Origin: Dehalobacter sp. 12DCB1
GTDB lineage: Bacteria > Bacillota > Desulfitobacteriia > Desulfitobacteriales > Syntrophobotulaceae
Direction of reading: 5' to 3'
Assembly: GCF_004343605.1 (NCBI RefSeq)
Contig: NZ_POSF01000016.1
Location: 1-64,000, forward strand
DNA length: 64,000 nt
Positions 17,266 through 26,180 of the stretch are shown here, piece by piece. Below the pieces are notes generated by a model. It worked only from the letters and a program-made list of their open reading frames with translations, was not told the origin of the DNA and searched no databases. Within the stretch, counting starts at the first letter, position 1. Each line of letters opens with the position of its first letter. A program made the position numbers and the translations under genes.

Positions 17266-18111
17266 TTATTCCTGAATTAAAAAATCATAGATTTCCGTGG
17301 TTAGATTGGTAAGTGTATGGCCTGCTTCGGGTAGAATATTGATCTTGCCCTGCGGAACCAATGTTTCCATCCGCCGAGCAGTCTTCGCCGAATGAAGCAT
17401 GATATCTTTGCCGCCCGCAAATAAAATTACCGGCATCGTCAAGGATTTCAGTTCCTGATCGGAAAAAATGGGTATCATTTCACGGCGAAAGTTAAAACTC
17501 TTGCCAATCAGCAATTGGTAGTCCAGTACGATGTCGGGAATAGGCTGATTGCCGTTCACTTTATAGAAGAGCTTTTTTAGCCCGCGATCTCCAAAACACA
17601 TATAGAACATCGCTGTAAAAAGGAAAGAACCCTTTTGCGGTCCCACGCCGGATGGGCAAAGCAAGACAAGCTTTTCTACTTTTTCCGGCCGGAAAACAGC
17701 ATACTTGATCGCGAGCCAGGCACCTAAAGAAATCCCGATTATATTTGCTTTATCGATCGCTAACGCTTTTAAGACATCATCAAGCCACTCCGCATATGCA
17801 GAACTGTCGAAAGGCAACTGTTCTTCGGCACTTTTCCCAGGTTCCCCTGGAATATCGACAGCATAGACGCGAAAATGCTTCGTATAGGTCGGCATATCAC
17901 CCAGCCACATCACAGAATTCATCCCGCTGCCATGGAGAAGGATCAACGGCGGCGCGTTCGGATCGCCTCCTGCTAAAACAAACGTTTTGCCATACCGAGT
18001 AGTCAGATGGATCGTCTCATATTGCGCTGACCATTGTTCCAATAAAGCATCATACATTCTGAGAACTTCTTTTCTCCCTTCCGGAGTGCGGAAGGCCATT
18101 CCGTTTTTCAT
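17266..18111 (-). CDS. Alpha/beta-fold hydrolase
   Basis: The 281-aa protein has the oxyanion-hole loop LILLHGSGMN (about 57-66), a nucleophile elbow GISLGAW (Ser128) and a C-terminal AGHTLTN providing the histidine (about 263). The acid is probably the Asp in GGKDIML. There is no signal peptide. It is the second gene after padR, 50 bp apart, so it is likely regulated by PadR. The substrate is unknown; related proteins include esterases, lipases and C-C bond hydrolases. Confidence 0.8.
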   Translation of the reverse strand: MKNGMAFRTPEGRKEVLRMYDALLEQWSAQYETIHLTTRYGKTFVLAGGDPNAPPLILLHGSGMNSVMWLGDMPTYTKHFRVYAVDIPGEPGKSAEEQLPFDSSAYAEWLDDVLKALAIDKANIIGISLGAWLAIKYAVFRPEKVEKLVLLCPSGVGPQKGSFLFTAMFYMCFGDRGLKKLFYKVNGNQPIPDIVLDYQLLIGKSFNFRREMIPIFSDQELKSLTMPVILFAGGKDIMLHSAKTARRMETLVPQGKINILPEAGHTLTNLTTEIYDFLIQE

Positions 18112-18161
18112 AGCTTTCCCTCCATTCGATATTCATCTGCCATTTTCTTCTTGTCGTTTAC

Positions 18162-18746
18162 TCATTGCTGGAAATCGCTGCTAAGCTTATTCCGGATCTT
18201 TTCCAGCCAGTTCAGTTCATTTTCATAGGATGAAATGATATTCTCTTGAATCATCTCCCACATAGTAAGTTCCCTTTTGCTTCTGGCTGGTGAAAACCTG
18301 CCTCTGCGGCTTTTCTCTTTTTCCAGGATGATCTGCATTTTTATTTGCTCTTCATATGCCAACAGCAAGCTTTTTAATTCCTCATCATTCAGGAGATCCG
18401 ACCAGGCAAGCTGTATCAGAAATGTTTTTTTGATTTCCGCGATTTCCGGTGTTGAAAGCACCCATTTTTTCAATTCTACGATCCCCTCTGCCGTGATCGT
18501 ATATATTTTTTTGGCAGGTGAACTTTCCTGCATCTGGATTTCATTGGTCACAAAACCCAGGTTCAGCAGTTCAACCAAGGCTTTATAGATCTGATTGTTA
18601 TTGCCGGACCAATACATAAAAGATGAATCCTGAATAATTTTTTTCAGATCATACCCCGTCAGAGACTGCGTACTGAGAATTCCCAGAATCGCATAATTAA
18701 TGGACATCATCATGGACATCATTTGTTCTTTTTCACTTCCATTCAA
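18162..18746 (-). CDS. PadR family transcriptional regulator
   Basis: The N-terminal winged helix (INYAILGILSTQSLTGYDLKK, then IYKALVELLNLGFV and KKIYTITAEGIVELKKWV) is the PadR DNA-binding domain. The C-terminal half (about 110-185) is helical and matches the PadR dimerisation domain (Vir_act_alpha_C-type). The start is uncertain: ATG at 18746 lacks a ribosome site, and one of the following ATGs, behind GGAAGTG, may be used. A long perfect inverted repeat lies immediately upstream, so it probably represses itself and the following hydrolase gene. Confidence 0.85.
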   Translation of the reverse strand: MNGSEKEQMMSMMMSINYAILGILSTQSLTGYDLKKIIQDSSFMYWSGNNNQIYKALVELLNLGFVTNEIQMQESSPAKKIYTITAEGIVELKKWVLSTPEIAEIKKTFLIQLAWSDLLNDEELKSLLLAYEEQIKMQIILEKEKSRRGRFSPARSKRELTMWEMIQENIISSYENELNWLEKIRNKLSSDFQQ

Positions 18747-18748
18747 AA

Positions 18749-18792
18749 AAATACAGTAACATATGTTATTAATATCATATGTTACTGTATTT
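18749..18792. promoter_or_regulatory. PadR operator: 17-bp perfect inverted repeat, 10-bp spacer
   Basis: AAATACAGTAACATATG (18749-18765) and its exact reverse complement (18776-18792) are separated by TTATTAATAT. It contains the ATAT/AACAT-type half-sites usual for PadR proteins. It sits directly in front of padR, where it would overlap the transcription start region. Confidence 0.8.
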
Positions 18793-18843
18793 GTAAAGTG
18801 CTATCCCATTTATAAAATTTTTAATATCAATCAGGTTAAATGC

Positions 18844-19887
18844 TTAGTGCTTGTGATGCATATCCGGTGCATGATGATGCGCATGTTCTATGGTTTCATG
18901 TTCATGCGGATGACTGTGTTCCCCTGATGTAAAATCACCGTGAACATGGGTATGATGGCCGTCACCATGATGATGGCGATGGTCATGACACAACGTTTCA
19001 TGACGATGTTGATGGTCATGTTTCTCCCTAGCCGCATAATAGGCCCCGCATATCATTAGAATGGCTGCAATGATAAAATTACTTGTTATGGGTTCTTGGG
19101 CGACAATAAAAGATAAGCCAACGCCAATAAACGGTGCAACAGCATAATAGGCGCTTGTTCTGGCCGCCCCGAGGTCTCTCTGGGCTCTGACATAGAAAAA
19201 GATACTGAGGCCATAAGCGAAGAATCCCAATATTAGCGTAAAAAGAATATAGCTATAATCGGCTGTCATTTGTTTGGTGACAAGGGCAATAAGCAAGGAG
19301 CCTGCTCCAGACCCCAATCCTTTAATGACGACAATCTGCATAGGATCTTTCAGCGAAAGCATTTTCGTAAAATTATTCTCTAATCCCCAGCAGAGACAGG
19401 CCAGCAGGACAAATATAGAACCTGCCGAAAAAGAAAGTCCTTGAATATCTTTTAAAGATAAGAGTATGCTGGAAGCCGTAATGAGAATGATTGCCGTCCA
19501 AAGTCTTTGCCCGATTGTCTCCTTAAAGAGCCACAGGGCAAGAAGTGCCGTTGCCGCAATTTCAAAATTGCTCAATAGAGATACATTTGCAGCCGCAGTC
19601 GTACTCAATCCGACCAGGAGCAGGATAGGCGCACTCATATCCAAAATCACCATTCCAATTGTAAAGGGCAGATCCTTCCTGGCAATACCTGCTTCTTTAG
19701 ATAAGGGTCTATTTGCTTTAATGATTAATCGCAGCGCGAACATGCCGGTACCAGCACCCAGATAAAGAAGTGCAGCGATCATGATCGGTGATAAATGGGA
19801 CAATAACAATTTGGACAATGGCGTGCTTATACCAAAAAGTGCAGCTGCCAGGAGTGCCTGGAATACTGCAAATTTTTGTTTTTGCAT
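18844..19887 (-). CDS. EamA/DMT-family transporter with His-rich C-terminal tail
   Basis: The 347-aa protein has about ten hydrophobic segments in two EamA halves (ALLAAALFGISTPLSKLLL near the start; GSIFVLLACLCWGLENNF in the second half). It ends with a 60-residue hydrophilic tail very rich in His (HRHHHGDGHHTHVHG, EHSHPHEHE, HAHHHAPDMHHKH). DMT proteins export or import small metabolites. The tail strongly suggests binding of a divalent metal such as Ni, Co or Zn, by analogy with His-rich segments of metal carriers. Metal transport is an inference. A padR operon lies upstream and a nitrilase-family gene lies upstream on the same strand. Confidence 0.8.
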   Translation of the reverse strand: MQKQKFAVFQALLAAALFGISTPLSKLLLSHLSPIMIAALLYLGAGTGMFALRLIIKANRPLSKEAGIARKDLPFTIGMVILDMSAPILLLVGLSTTAAANVSLLSNFEIAATALLALWLFKETIGQRLWTAIILITASSILLSLKDIQGLSFSAGSIFVLLACLCWGLENNFTKMLSLKDPMQIVVIKGLGSGAGSLLIALVTKQMTADYSYILFTLILGFFAYGLSIFFYVRAQRDLGAARTSAYYAVAPFIGVGLSFIVAQEPITSNFIIAAILMICGAYYAAREKHDHQHRHETLCHDHRHHHGDGHHTHVHGDFTSGEHSHPHEHETIEHAHHHAPDMHHKH

Positions 19888-19933
19888 CGAACCCCCCCTG
19901 CCTTATTGACATCATCTCGACGTCACGTGATCA

Positions 19934-20761
19934 TCATTTTGAAGTCAATTGATACAGGTCTGACCTTCTCTGGGCAAGCAGCGGCAATTCACGGCGGACT
20001 TTAGCCACTTCAGCCAGGTCAAGATCCTGAATGATACAACCTTCGCGTTCATCCATTTGCTGCAGGACATTTCCCCACGGTCCGACCATGAGCGTATGCC
20101 CCCAGGACATATATCCGGCTTCCGCATCACGGGCCGGAGCAGCACCCACCGTAAAGACCTGATTATCCACTGCGCGGGTGCGGAACAGAATCTCCCAGTG
20201 GGCCGGGCCGGTCGTCATATTGAACGCTCCAGGTACAATAATCATTTTAGCGCCCTGATCAGCCATTAGTCTCGCCAGTTCCGGAAAGCGCAAGTCATAG
20301 CAGATACAGAGTCCCATCGTTCCGAATTCCGTGTCAAATACAGTGGCCTTGTTTCCGGGGCTTAAGGTATCTGATTCCCGAAATTGCTGTCCGCCCTCAA
20401 TATCAATATCAAAGAGATGGACTTTGCGGTGTTTGCCTATTTGCCTGCCTTGCCGGTCAAACACATACGAGGTATTATAAATCTTGTTCTCCCGGTCTTT
20501 TTCCGGCATCGAACCTGCAACGAGGTACATTTTATACTGTGCCGCCAGAGATGAGAGCTTCTGCCAGCATGCCCCGCCCTCTTCCTCTGCATAATCAGGA
20601 AATAAAGACGTCTGATACGGGCAGTTGAACATCTCCGGCAGAATGACCAGATCGACATTCTCTTTAGCCAGGCTGGCCAAATGTTGTTGAAGACGATCAA
20701 CGTTCTCCGTTTTGTCTGGAGAGACTTTTAACTGAAGCGCTGCAGCTCGAACAATAGACAA
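19934..20761 (-). CDS. Nitrilase-superfamily carbon-nitrogen hydrolase (omega-amidase-like)
   Basis: The 275-aa product has the Glu-Lys-Cys triad: Glu in LVILPEMFNCPY (about 43), Lys in KHRKVHLFDID (about 112) and Cys in GLCICYDLRFPE (about 152). FRTRAVDNQVF and the closing MVGPWG segment are also typical. Length and motifs best fit the Nit2/omega-amidase branch, which hydrolyses alpha-keto amides or repairs deaminated metabolites. The gene uses a TTG start. Confidence 0.85.
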   Translation of the reverse strand: MSIVRAAALQLKVSPDKTENVDRLQQHLASLAKENVDLVILPEMFNCPYQTSLFPDYAEEEGGACWQKLSSLAAQYKMYLVAGSMPEKDRENKIYNTSYVFDRQGRQIGKHRKVHLFDIDIEGGQQFRESDTLSPGNKATVFDTEFGTMGLCICYDLRFPELARLMADQGAKMIIVPGAFNMTTGPAHWEILFRTRAVDNQVFTVGAAPARDAEAGYMSWGHTLMVGPWGNVLQQMDEREGCIIQDLDLAEVAKVRRELPLLAQRRSDLYQLTSK

Positions 20762-20846
20762 GAAGATCCATCCTTTACACTTTTTTTATTCTTATACATT
20801 CTCAATTTTATCCAAGCTAAACAATCATCAAAATAATATAGCACGA

Positions 20847-20881
20847 AAAAAATCCTAAAATACTTCTATTTAGGATTCTTA
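20847..20881 (-). terminator. Terminator of the Ehr operon
   Basis: On the minus strand AATCCTAAATA pairs with the following TATTTTAGGATT and is followed by TTTTTTCG. It lies about 120 bp past the stop codon of the last Ehr gene. Bases 20882-21000 show nothing else that I can name. Confidence 0.7.
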
Positions 20882-21000
20882 TCTGCTTACTATCCATTAT
20901 CATACACGTCCGGAAAAAGTCAACTAGTAGACCGATTCGTACTGCTCCATGCCATTCATAGCACCGCGATACTAGTTCTCCATAGCCGTCGAAGTAATAT

Positions 21001-21816
21001 TTACTTCATCCGGTCCAGCGCTTTCAAGATGCCGTAAATAATGGCCTGAGGCCGTGGCGGGCAGCCAGGGATATACACATCGACCGGTACAATGGTATCG
21101 ATGCCGTTGTTGGTGGCATAGGAGTCCTTAAAAATGCCTCCGCTGCAGGCGCAGGCACCCACTGCCACGACCAGTTTTGGATCAGGTGCTGCATGATACG
21201 TCTTCACCAGCGCCTGCTGCATATTTCTGGTTGCGGTGCCTGTCACCAAAAGCATATCGGCATGTCTTGGCGACGCCACAAAACTGATCCCGAGCCTTTC
21301 AATATCGTTAACAGGATTGTTCAGCGCATTGATCTCATAATCACAGCCGTTGCAGGAGCCGGAATCCACTTCTCTGATTTGCAGGCTCCGGCCAAACATC
21401 TTTTGAATCTTTGCTTTCAGGTCCGTGCAAACTGCTTCGTAGGAAGTGTCAGGCAAGTTATTTTCATCAATCATCACCGTTTGGTTTTTGACAGATACGC
21501 TCTTATCCACGTGGAGCATTGCTTTATCCTTTTCAGCCAGCTCAAATTGGTTGGTGGTCGTTACTGCGCCTACTGGGCAGACTTCTTCACACAACACACA
21601 GAAGATGCACGCGTCATAGTTAATCCCAATGATGCCTGCTTCCTTAGCCATCACAATTGCCTGAGAGGGACAGCGCAGGACACATTCCCCGCAAAAACTG
21701 CACTTTTCTGGATTGATTTCGGTCTTCCCCAGGAACTGACCGCCACTGGCGGGTACTTTGGGATATTCCTGGGTAAGCCTTGGATATTGGATGATCTTTT
21801 TTAGCGTCTTAAACAT
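21001..21816 (-). CDS. Ehr complex: fused 2x[4Fe-4S] ferredoxin and NuoB/HyfI-like small subunit
   Basis: The 271-aa protein joins two subunits that are separate in hydrogenase-4 (HyfH and HyfI). Residues about 35-80 hold two ferredoxin motifs (CSFCGECVLRCP and CIFCVLCEEVCP). After a linker, the NuoB-like part carries the four cysteine positions of cluster N2 (GSCNGCDYE, GACACSGG and IPGCPPRPQ). It should hand electrons from the peripheral arm to the membrane domain. It is the last gene of the operon, separated from the large-subunit gene by 468 bp that hold two structured repeats. Such a fusion is known in some group 4 complexes. Confidence 0.85.
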   Translation of the reverse strand: MFKTLKKIIQYPRLTQEYPKVPASGGQFLGKTEINPEKCSFCGECVLRCPSQAIVMAKEAGIIGINYDACIFCVLCEEVCPVGAVTTTNQFELAEKDKAMLHVDKSVSVKNQTVMIDENNLPDTSYEAVCTDLKAKIQKMFGRSLQIREVDSGSCNGCDYEINALNNPVNDIERLGISFVASPRHADMLLVTGTATRNMQQALVKTYHAAPDPKLVVAVGACACSGGIFKDSYATNNGIDTIVPVDVYIPGCPPRPQAIIYGILKALDRMK

Positions 21817-21858
21817 TTTTCGTCTTCCTTGCTCGTACAGTATATTTTGTTATCTGGG

Positions 21859-21968
21859 GTCTGTCTGCATGCCACAATTCCGCTTTCGGCCGTTGTGCCT
21901 TCCATGGCACAAAAGGCCGCGCTACGCACTCCATGCTCCGCTTGGCGCTGGAACCGTGGCACGCAGAC
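21859..21968 (+). repeat. Dispersed structured repeat, copy 1
   Basis: An outer stem (GTCTG...TGCCAC with GTGGCACGCAGAC) encloses the inner hairpin GGCCGTTGTGCC-TTCCAT-GGCACAAAAGGCC. This is followed by CGCGCTACGCACTCCATGCT. The same layout recurs at 22113-22217 (opposite strand) and 51710-51808. Confidence 0.8.
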
Positions 21969-22112
21969 TAATAAAAGCTAGTTAGTAATTTCTGTATGCC
22001 GGATATTGATATGGATAATCGTTTAAAGTAAGTTTTACGATTACAACTTTTAAATATCTAAAAAACGAGCTACATTCTGACATGCAAGCCTACTTGAATA
22101 TGCATAAGATCA

Positions 22113-22217
22113 GTCTGGGGGCCACAGTTCCACTGTGAGCGGAGCAGGATTGCGCAGCGCGGCCTTTTGTGCCATGGATGGCACAATGGCCGGAAAGTGG
22201 TATTGTGGCCCACAGAC
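22113..22217 (-). repeat. Dispersed structured repeat, copy 2 (inverted)
   Basis: Read on the minus strand it matches copy 1: inner hairpin GGCCATTGTGCC-ATCCAT-GGCACAAAAGGCC, then the GCGCTGCGCA segment and a CTGCTCCGCT segment. It begins and ends with GTCTG/CAGAC. Its orientation is opposite to copy 1. Confidence 0.8.
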
Positions 22218-22284
22218 TTACCCTACATAACCGTTTTTAAAATTAGTAATTGGAGAACGTGGTACTCGCAGTATGCCGCTTGCT

Positions 22285-23886
22285 TTAGAGATCGTTCCCT
22301 GCATAGGAAAGGTTAAAGCTTTTATTGATCAGCGGAAAGTCCGGCACAATATTGCCTTTGACAGCATGACAGAGGGCCGGCCAGTTGCAGAAAGACGGCG
22401 TCCGTATTTTATAACGGTACACCGTATTGTTCTCGCCGGTCATCAGCCAGTGGATGTTTTCGCCGCGCGGGGCTTCGGTCAAACCAAAAGCAAAGCGATA
22501 CGGTTCAACAGATTTAACAGGTTCGAGAACGTTCCCGGAAGGCATTTGATTGATTGCCTGGACCATCAGGTTAATGGATTCAAAGCACTCCTCTATTTTG
22601 GTATTCAGCCGGCAGTTGATATCGCCGTTGTAATGTTCCGGGATATTGAACTTGAGCTGCGAATATGCCGCATATGGAAAAGATTTTCGAACATCATAGC
22701 GCAGTCCTGAAGCCCGGCCGCCGGGGCCGACCGCGTTTAGATCGGCAGCAATTTTCTGATCTAGAATACCGGTATTTTCAATTCTGTCAATAAATAAACT
22801 GTTGGCTTTGATAATCTCGACTGTATCCTCGAGCTCGCGGCGGATTTTATCCAGCTGGACAATCAGACTGGTTTCCTTTCCGGCCACAAAATCTTTGCGT
22901 ACCCCGCCCGGTTTATTGACACTTCGCAGGAAACGCATGCCGCATAGCTCATCCGCTAAAGCATAAGCCCAGCCTCTGATCATCCGGAACTGGAACGTCG
23001 CAAACCCGTAAGCAGCGTCAAGACAAACCCCGCCAAGATCGCCAAGATGGCTGGTAAGTCTCTCCAACTCGGCAAAAATAACTCGAATATAGGCTGCCCT
23101 GACCGGAGCTTCGATTCCGGCAATCTTTTCGATGGCCTGACAGTACGCCAGGGAATTGGCAAAGGTCTCGTCCCCGGAAATCCGTTCCGAAATATACAGG
23201 CATTTTTCAATGCTTTGCTGTTCGGCCAGTTTCTCTATTCCTTTATGGACAAAGTACAATTGTGCTTCAAGATTAATGATTGGTTCTCCGGCCACACTGA
23301 AACGGAAATGGCCCGGCTCGATGATTCCGGCATGGACAGGTCCGACGGGAATCTCATAGACCCCTTCCCCTTCAACCTTACAGAAATTAATCTCTTCTGC
23401 CGCCCGCTGCGGTCTGTATCCGGCTGGAAAAGCTTTATGCAGCGGATAAACCCCGTTCGGCCAGTTGCTATGAAAAACCAGTCTTTTGGCATCCGGGTGG
23501 TTTACCGGAATGATTCCGAATAAATCCTTGATTTCCCGCTCGTACGCTGCCGCAGCTTGGATAATATTGCTGACGGATGGCATTTCCATTTTGTCAGGAC
23601 TGACCGACGTTTTCATCACCACAAGCAGTGCTTCCTGTCTGTCCGCAAAAACGTAATAAACGCCAAAGCAGGAATTCTGGATTTGCTCATCATTGGCAAA
23701 CATCAGGATGAGCGGATAACCCAGTTCTTTATTCAAATAGGCGCATATTCCGGGAATACTTTCCGAAGCTATTTTTAGGTAAAGCTCATGATCCCGGCCC
23801 TTCCTGTTTCTCCCGTTAATATCGGCCAACTCTGCAACGAAAAACTTTTCCGCGAGTATTTGTTTCAATTCGGATGCCTTCATCAT
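22285..23886 (-). CDS. Ehr complex: NuoC-NuoD/HycE-like large subunit without NiFe ligands
   Basis: ATG at 23886 follows AGAGGTAGAG (533 aa). The N-terminal third is NuoC-like (AYEREIKDLFGIIPVNHPDAKRLV, NWPNGVYPLHKAF). The rest is the NuoD/HycE fold (VGPVHAGIIEPGHFRF, FVHKGIEKL, ISGDETFANSLAYCQAIE, RTPSFCNWPAL). In NiFe hydrogenases the first ligand pair is RxCGxC, but here the matching segment reads SERISGDETF. The last pair DPCxxC is also missing; the C-terminus reads PDFPLINKSFNLSYAGNDL. It therefore should not bind NiFe. This fits Ehr complexes (energy-converting hydrogenase-related), whose electron partners are unsettled. Confidence 0.9.
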   Translation of the reverse strand: MMKASELKQILAEKFFVAELADINGRNRKGRDHELYLKIASESIPGICAYLNKELGYPLILMFANDEQIQNSCFGVYYVFADRQEALLVVMKTSVSPDKMEMPSVSNIIQAAAAYEREIKDLFGIIPVNHPDAKRLVFHSNWPNGVYPLHKAFPAGYRPQRAAEEINFCKVEGEGVYEIPVGPVHAGIIEPGHFRFSVAGEPIINLEAQLYFVHKGIEKLAEQQSIEKCLYISERISGDETFANSLAYCQAIEKIAGIEAPVRAAYIRVIFAELERLTSHLGDLGGVCLDAAYGFATFQFRMIRGWAYALADELCGMRFLRSVNKPGGVRKDFVAGKETSLIVQLDKIRRELEDTVEIIKANSLFIDRIENTGILDQKIAADLNAVGPGGRASGLRYDVRKSFPYAAYSQLKFNIPEHYNGDINCRLNTKIEECFESINLMVQAINQMPSGNVLEPVKSVEPYRFAFGLTEAPRGENIHWLMTGENNTVYRYKIRTPSFCNWPALCHAVKGNIVPDFPLINKSFNLSYAGNDL

Positions 23887-24024
23887 CTCTACCTCTATTT
23901 CCAGCAATATTTCATTGACTCGTAGATTGATTCGTGAATCAAGTTTCCATTAATTAAACCATTTTGTTAGGATTCGTCTGCATGCAATACACCTTTATTT
24001 TTACAGGATTTACGAATCCCTGTC

Positions 24025-25509
24025 TTAGATTATACTCAGAACAATGCCCTGGGCCTGAATGATCAGCTCTCGGATTGTTTCCGGCAGATAAACCCCGCCG
24101 GCTGTTACAGCTGCCAGCAAAACAACCAGGCAAACCGTTCCGGGGATATTGATTTCTCCTGTTTTGGCATCAGCAGCCTCCGTACTGTCCGGCTGACCAT
24201 AAAACATTTTAAACAGCGTCACAGCGATTCCGGCAAAGACAACCGCCAGAAGCAGGATAAACACCATCCCGACCCAAAGGCTGGATTGGTTGAAGATTGC
24301 GGCGGTAATGCTGAACTCACTCGCAAATACGCTGAAGGGTGGTGTTCCGGCAATAGCAAACAGACCGAGCAGAAAGACCGTTCCCGAAACAGGCAGCGTT
24401 TTCAATATCCCTTTGATCTTGAAAATCTGTTTGGTGTCATATCTCTGCATGATATTACCGGCAGATAAAAACAGCATGGATTTGGTCAGCGAGTGATTGA
24501 TCATATGCAGCAACCCGCCAAAAATAGACAGCGGTGTAAAGATCCCGATCGCAACAGCGATAATTCCCATATGTTCAATACTGGAATAAGCCAGAAGCCG
24601 TTTGTAATCCTTCTGCGTCAGAATAAATACAGCCGCGGTAGCAATCGATAAAATCCCGATCCCGATGAGGAGCCTTCCGGCAAAGCTGCTGCTCCCCTGA
24701 TTGTGATTCACAATGGCCGTCGTCCGGATAATGCCATACATCGCACTATTCAAAAGAACACCGGATAGCATGGCACTAATCGGCGAAGGAGCCTGACTGT
24801 GTGCATCAGGCAGCCAGGTATGCATCGGAGCAAGGCCGGCTTTCGTCCCGAATCCGACCAAAATAAAGATGAAGGCCAGGCGCAGGACAGAACCTTTTAA
24901 CGATGCCGCATTGGCGTACAGCGCCGTCCAATCCAAAAATGAGCCGTTCTCCAATATTCCAGCCGAAGAAAGATGCAGCAAGATGATACCAAGCAGGGCA
25001 ACTGCAATACCGACAGAACAGATAATGACATACTTCCAGGCAGCTTCAAGCGCATAACGATTGTTATAAAAGCCGACCAAAAAGGCTGAGGCCAACGTTG
25101 TCGCTTCGATCGCAATCCACATCAGACCCATGTTTCTGACTGTCAGCGCTAATACCATCGTAAAAATAAAGGTCACCATCAGCATATAGTACAGTCGGAT
25201 TTTTGGGACCGGCAGCTTACCCTGTCTGACTTCTTCCTCAAGATAACCGATCGAAAAAATGGCCGCCATCAAACCTATCGTCAGGACAATATCCAGAATC
25301 ATCATGCTCAGGGCATCGAGATAGAAAAATCCGCCCAGCGAAGAATAAGCAATCGCTCCATACAGTATGACGTCATGGGTCAGGGTAGCTGCGATGATCA
25401 GCAGCAGAACAGCAGATGAGACGCTGACGAGGTGGTGCAGCCGCTTCGCTTTAAGTATAAAGAGCAGCAATAAAGCTATGATTGGAATGACCAGAAGTAA
25501 AAAACCCAT
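24025..25509 (-). CDS. Ehr complex: antiporter-like subunit (HyfF/NuoN-type)
   Basis: The 494-aa membrane protein has about fourteen hydrophobic segments and the Proton_antipo_M core: KAGLAPMHTWLPDAHSQAPSPISAMLSG, followed by KDYKRLLAYSSIEHMGII and MINHSLTKSMLFLSAGNI. The conserved lysines and histidines of the channel are present in these segments. It should carry protons or sodium ions across the membrane in step with electron flow. It is the fourth structural gene of the operon. Confidence 0.88.
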   Translation of the reverse strand: MGFLLLVIPIIALLLLFILKAKRLHHLVSVSSAVLLLIIAATLTHDVILYGAIAYSSLGGFFYLDALSMMILDIVLTIGLMAAIFSIGYLEEEVRQGKLPVPKIRLYYMLMVTFIFTMVLALTVRNMGLMWIAIEATTLASAFLVGFYNNRYALEAAWKYVIICSVGIAVALLGIILLHLSSAGILENGSFLDWTALYANAASLKGSVLRLAFIFILVGFGTKAGLAPMHTWLPDAHSQAPSPISAMLSGVLLNSAMYGIIRTTAIVNHNQGSSSFAGRLLIGIGILSIATAAVFILTQKDYKRLLAYSSIEHMGIIAVAIGIFTPLSIFGGLLHMINHSLTKSMLFLSAGNIMQRYDTKQIFKIKGILKTLPVSGTVFLLGLFAIAGTPPFSVFASEFSITAAIFNQSSLWVGMVFILLLAVVFAGIAVTLFKMFYGQPDSTEAADAKTGEINIPGTVCLVVLLAAVTAGGVYLPETIRELIIQAQGIVLSII

Positions 25510-25520
25510 ATCGTTATATC

Positions 25521-26180
25521 TTATCCTTTCAGATTATTCAGTTGATCCGTATCAATGGAGTCAAATTGGTCATTCATTCGAAACGTCAGCATACCCATGA
25601 TCAGAACGAAGGTCACCAGGTCAATGAATATCCCAAGGTCCACAATGAAAGGCATTCCCTGCGTTGCGAGCATGGCCGTAATATACAGACCGTTTTCGAT
25701 GACCAGAAAGCCAATGATTTGTCCAAGCGCTTTTTTACGGCTGATCATAAAGAAAAGGCCGATCCAGATCACGGAAACCGAGTTGACGAGCTGCATATTG
25801 GACATCCCCTGGCTGCTGCCGTCAATCGTTGCCAGCGTGAAGTAAGAAAAAACAACCAGTCCGCAGCAGACCAAAACTAGAATCGGAATATTTAAGATAA
25901 AGTCTTTTTCAACTTTGTACCTTACAGAGGCATATGTCCTGTTCAGAAGACCCGGAATGTAGATGACTTTCAGAACAACAATCAGGATACAGACAATCAT
26001 AATATCCCAGCGTCCTTCGTCCAACAGGCTTCTTACTCCCATGACCCCGGCAGCCAAAGCAATCAGCAGTGACTGAATCCGGAAAGATTTGATATAGGAA
26101 CTGATCCGTTTATTGGCCATAAGCACAAATGAAGAAAGTAAAATCAGCACAGACAAGGTCTCCAAAAGATTTTCAGACAT
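25521..26180 (-). CDS. Ehr complex: HyfE-like membrane subunit
   Basis: The true start is ATG at 26180, 5 nt behind GGAGG and overlapping the end of the hyfC-like gene by 8 bp (219 aa). The protein has six to seven membrane segments (LSVLILLSSFVLMA; FILNIPILVLVCCGLVVF; FVLIMGMLTF) and matches HyfE, a NuoK-related subunit found in hydrogenase-4-type and Ehr complexes. It probably bridges the antiporter subunits. Confidence 0.8.
   Translation of the reverse strand: MSENLLETLSVLILLSSFVLMANKRISSYIKSFRIQSLLIALAAGVMGVRSLLDEGRWDIMIVCILIVVLKVIYIPGLLNRTYASVRYKVEKDFILNIPILVLVCCGLVVFSYFTLATIDGSSQGMSNMQLVNSVSVIWIGLFFMISRKKALGQIIGFLVIENGLYITAMLATQGMPFIVDLGIFIDLVTFVLIMGMLTFRMNDQFDSIDTDQLNNLKG

Larger units (their letters stand above)
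21817..22284. other. Intergenic gap inside the Ehr operon holding two inverted repeat copies
   Basis: I find no gene here. The gap contains two dispersed repeat copies in opposite orientation with about 145 bp between them. RNA of this operon could therefore fold into each repeat separately or pair the copies with each other. A weak ORF crossing 21758-21985 is repeat sequence only. Confidence 0.75.

Noticed and set aside
22285-23886. NiFe hydrogenase large subunit
   Set aside because: The fold is right, but neither RxCGxC nor DPCxxC is present, so a hydrogenase assignment is not supported.
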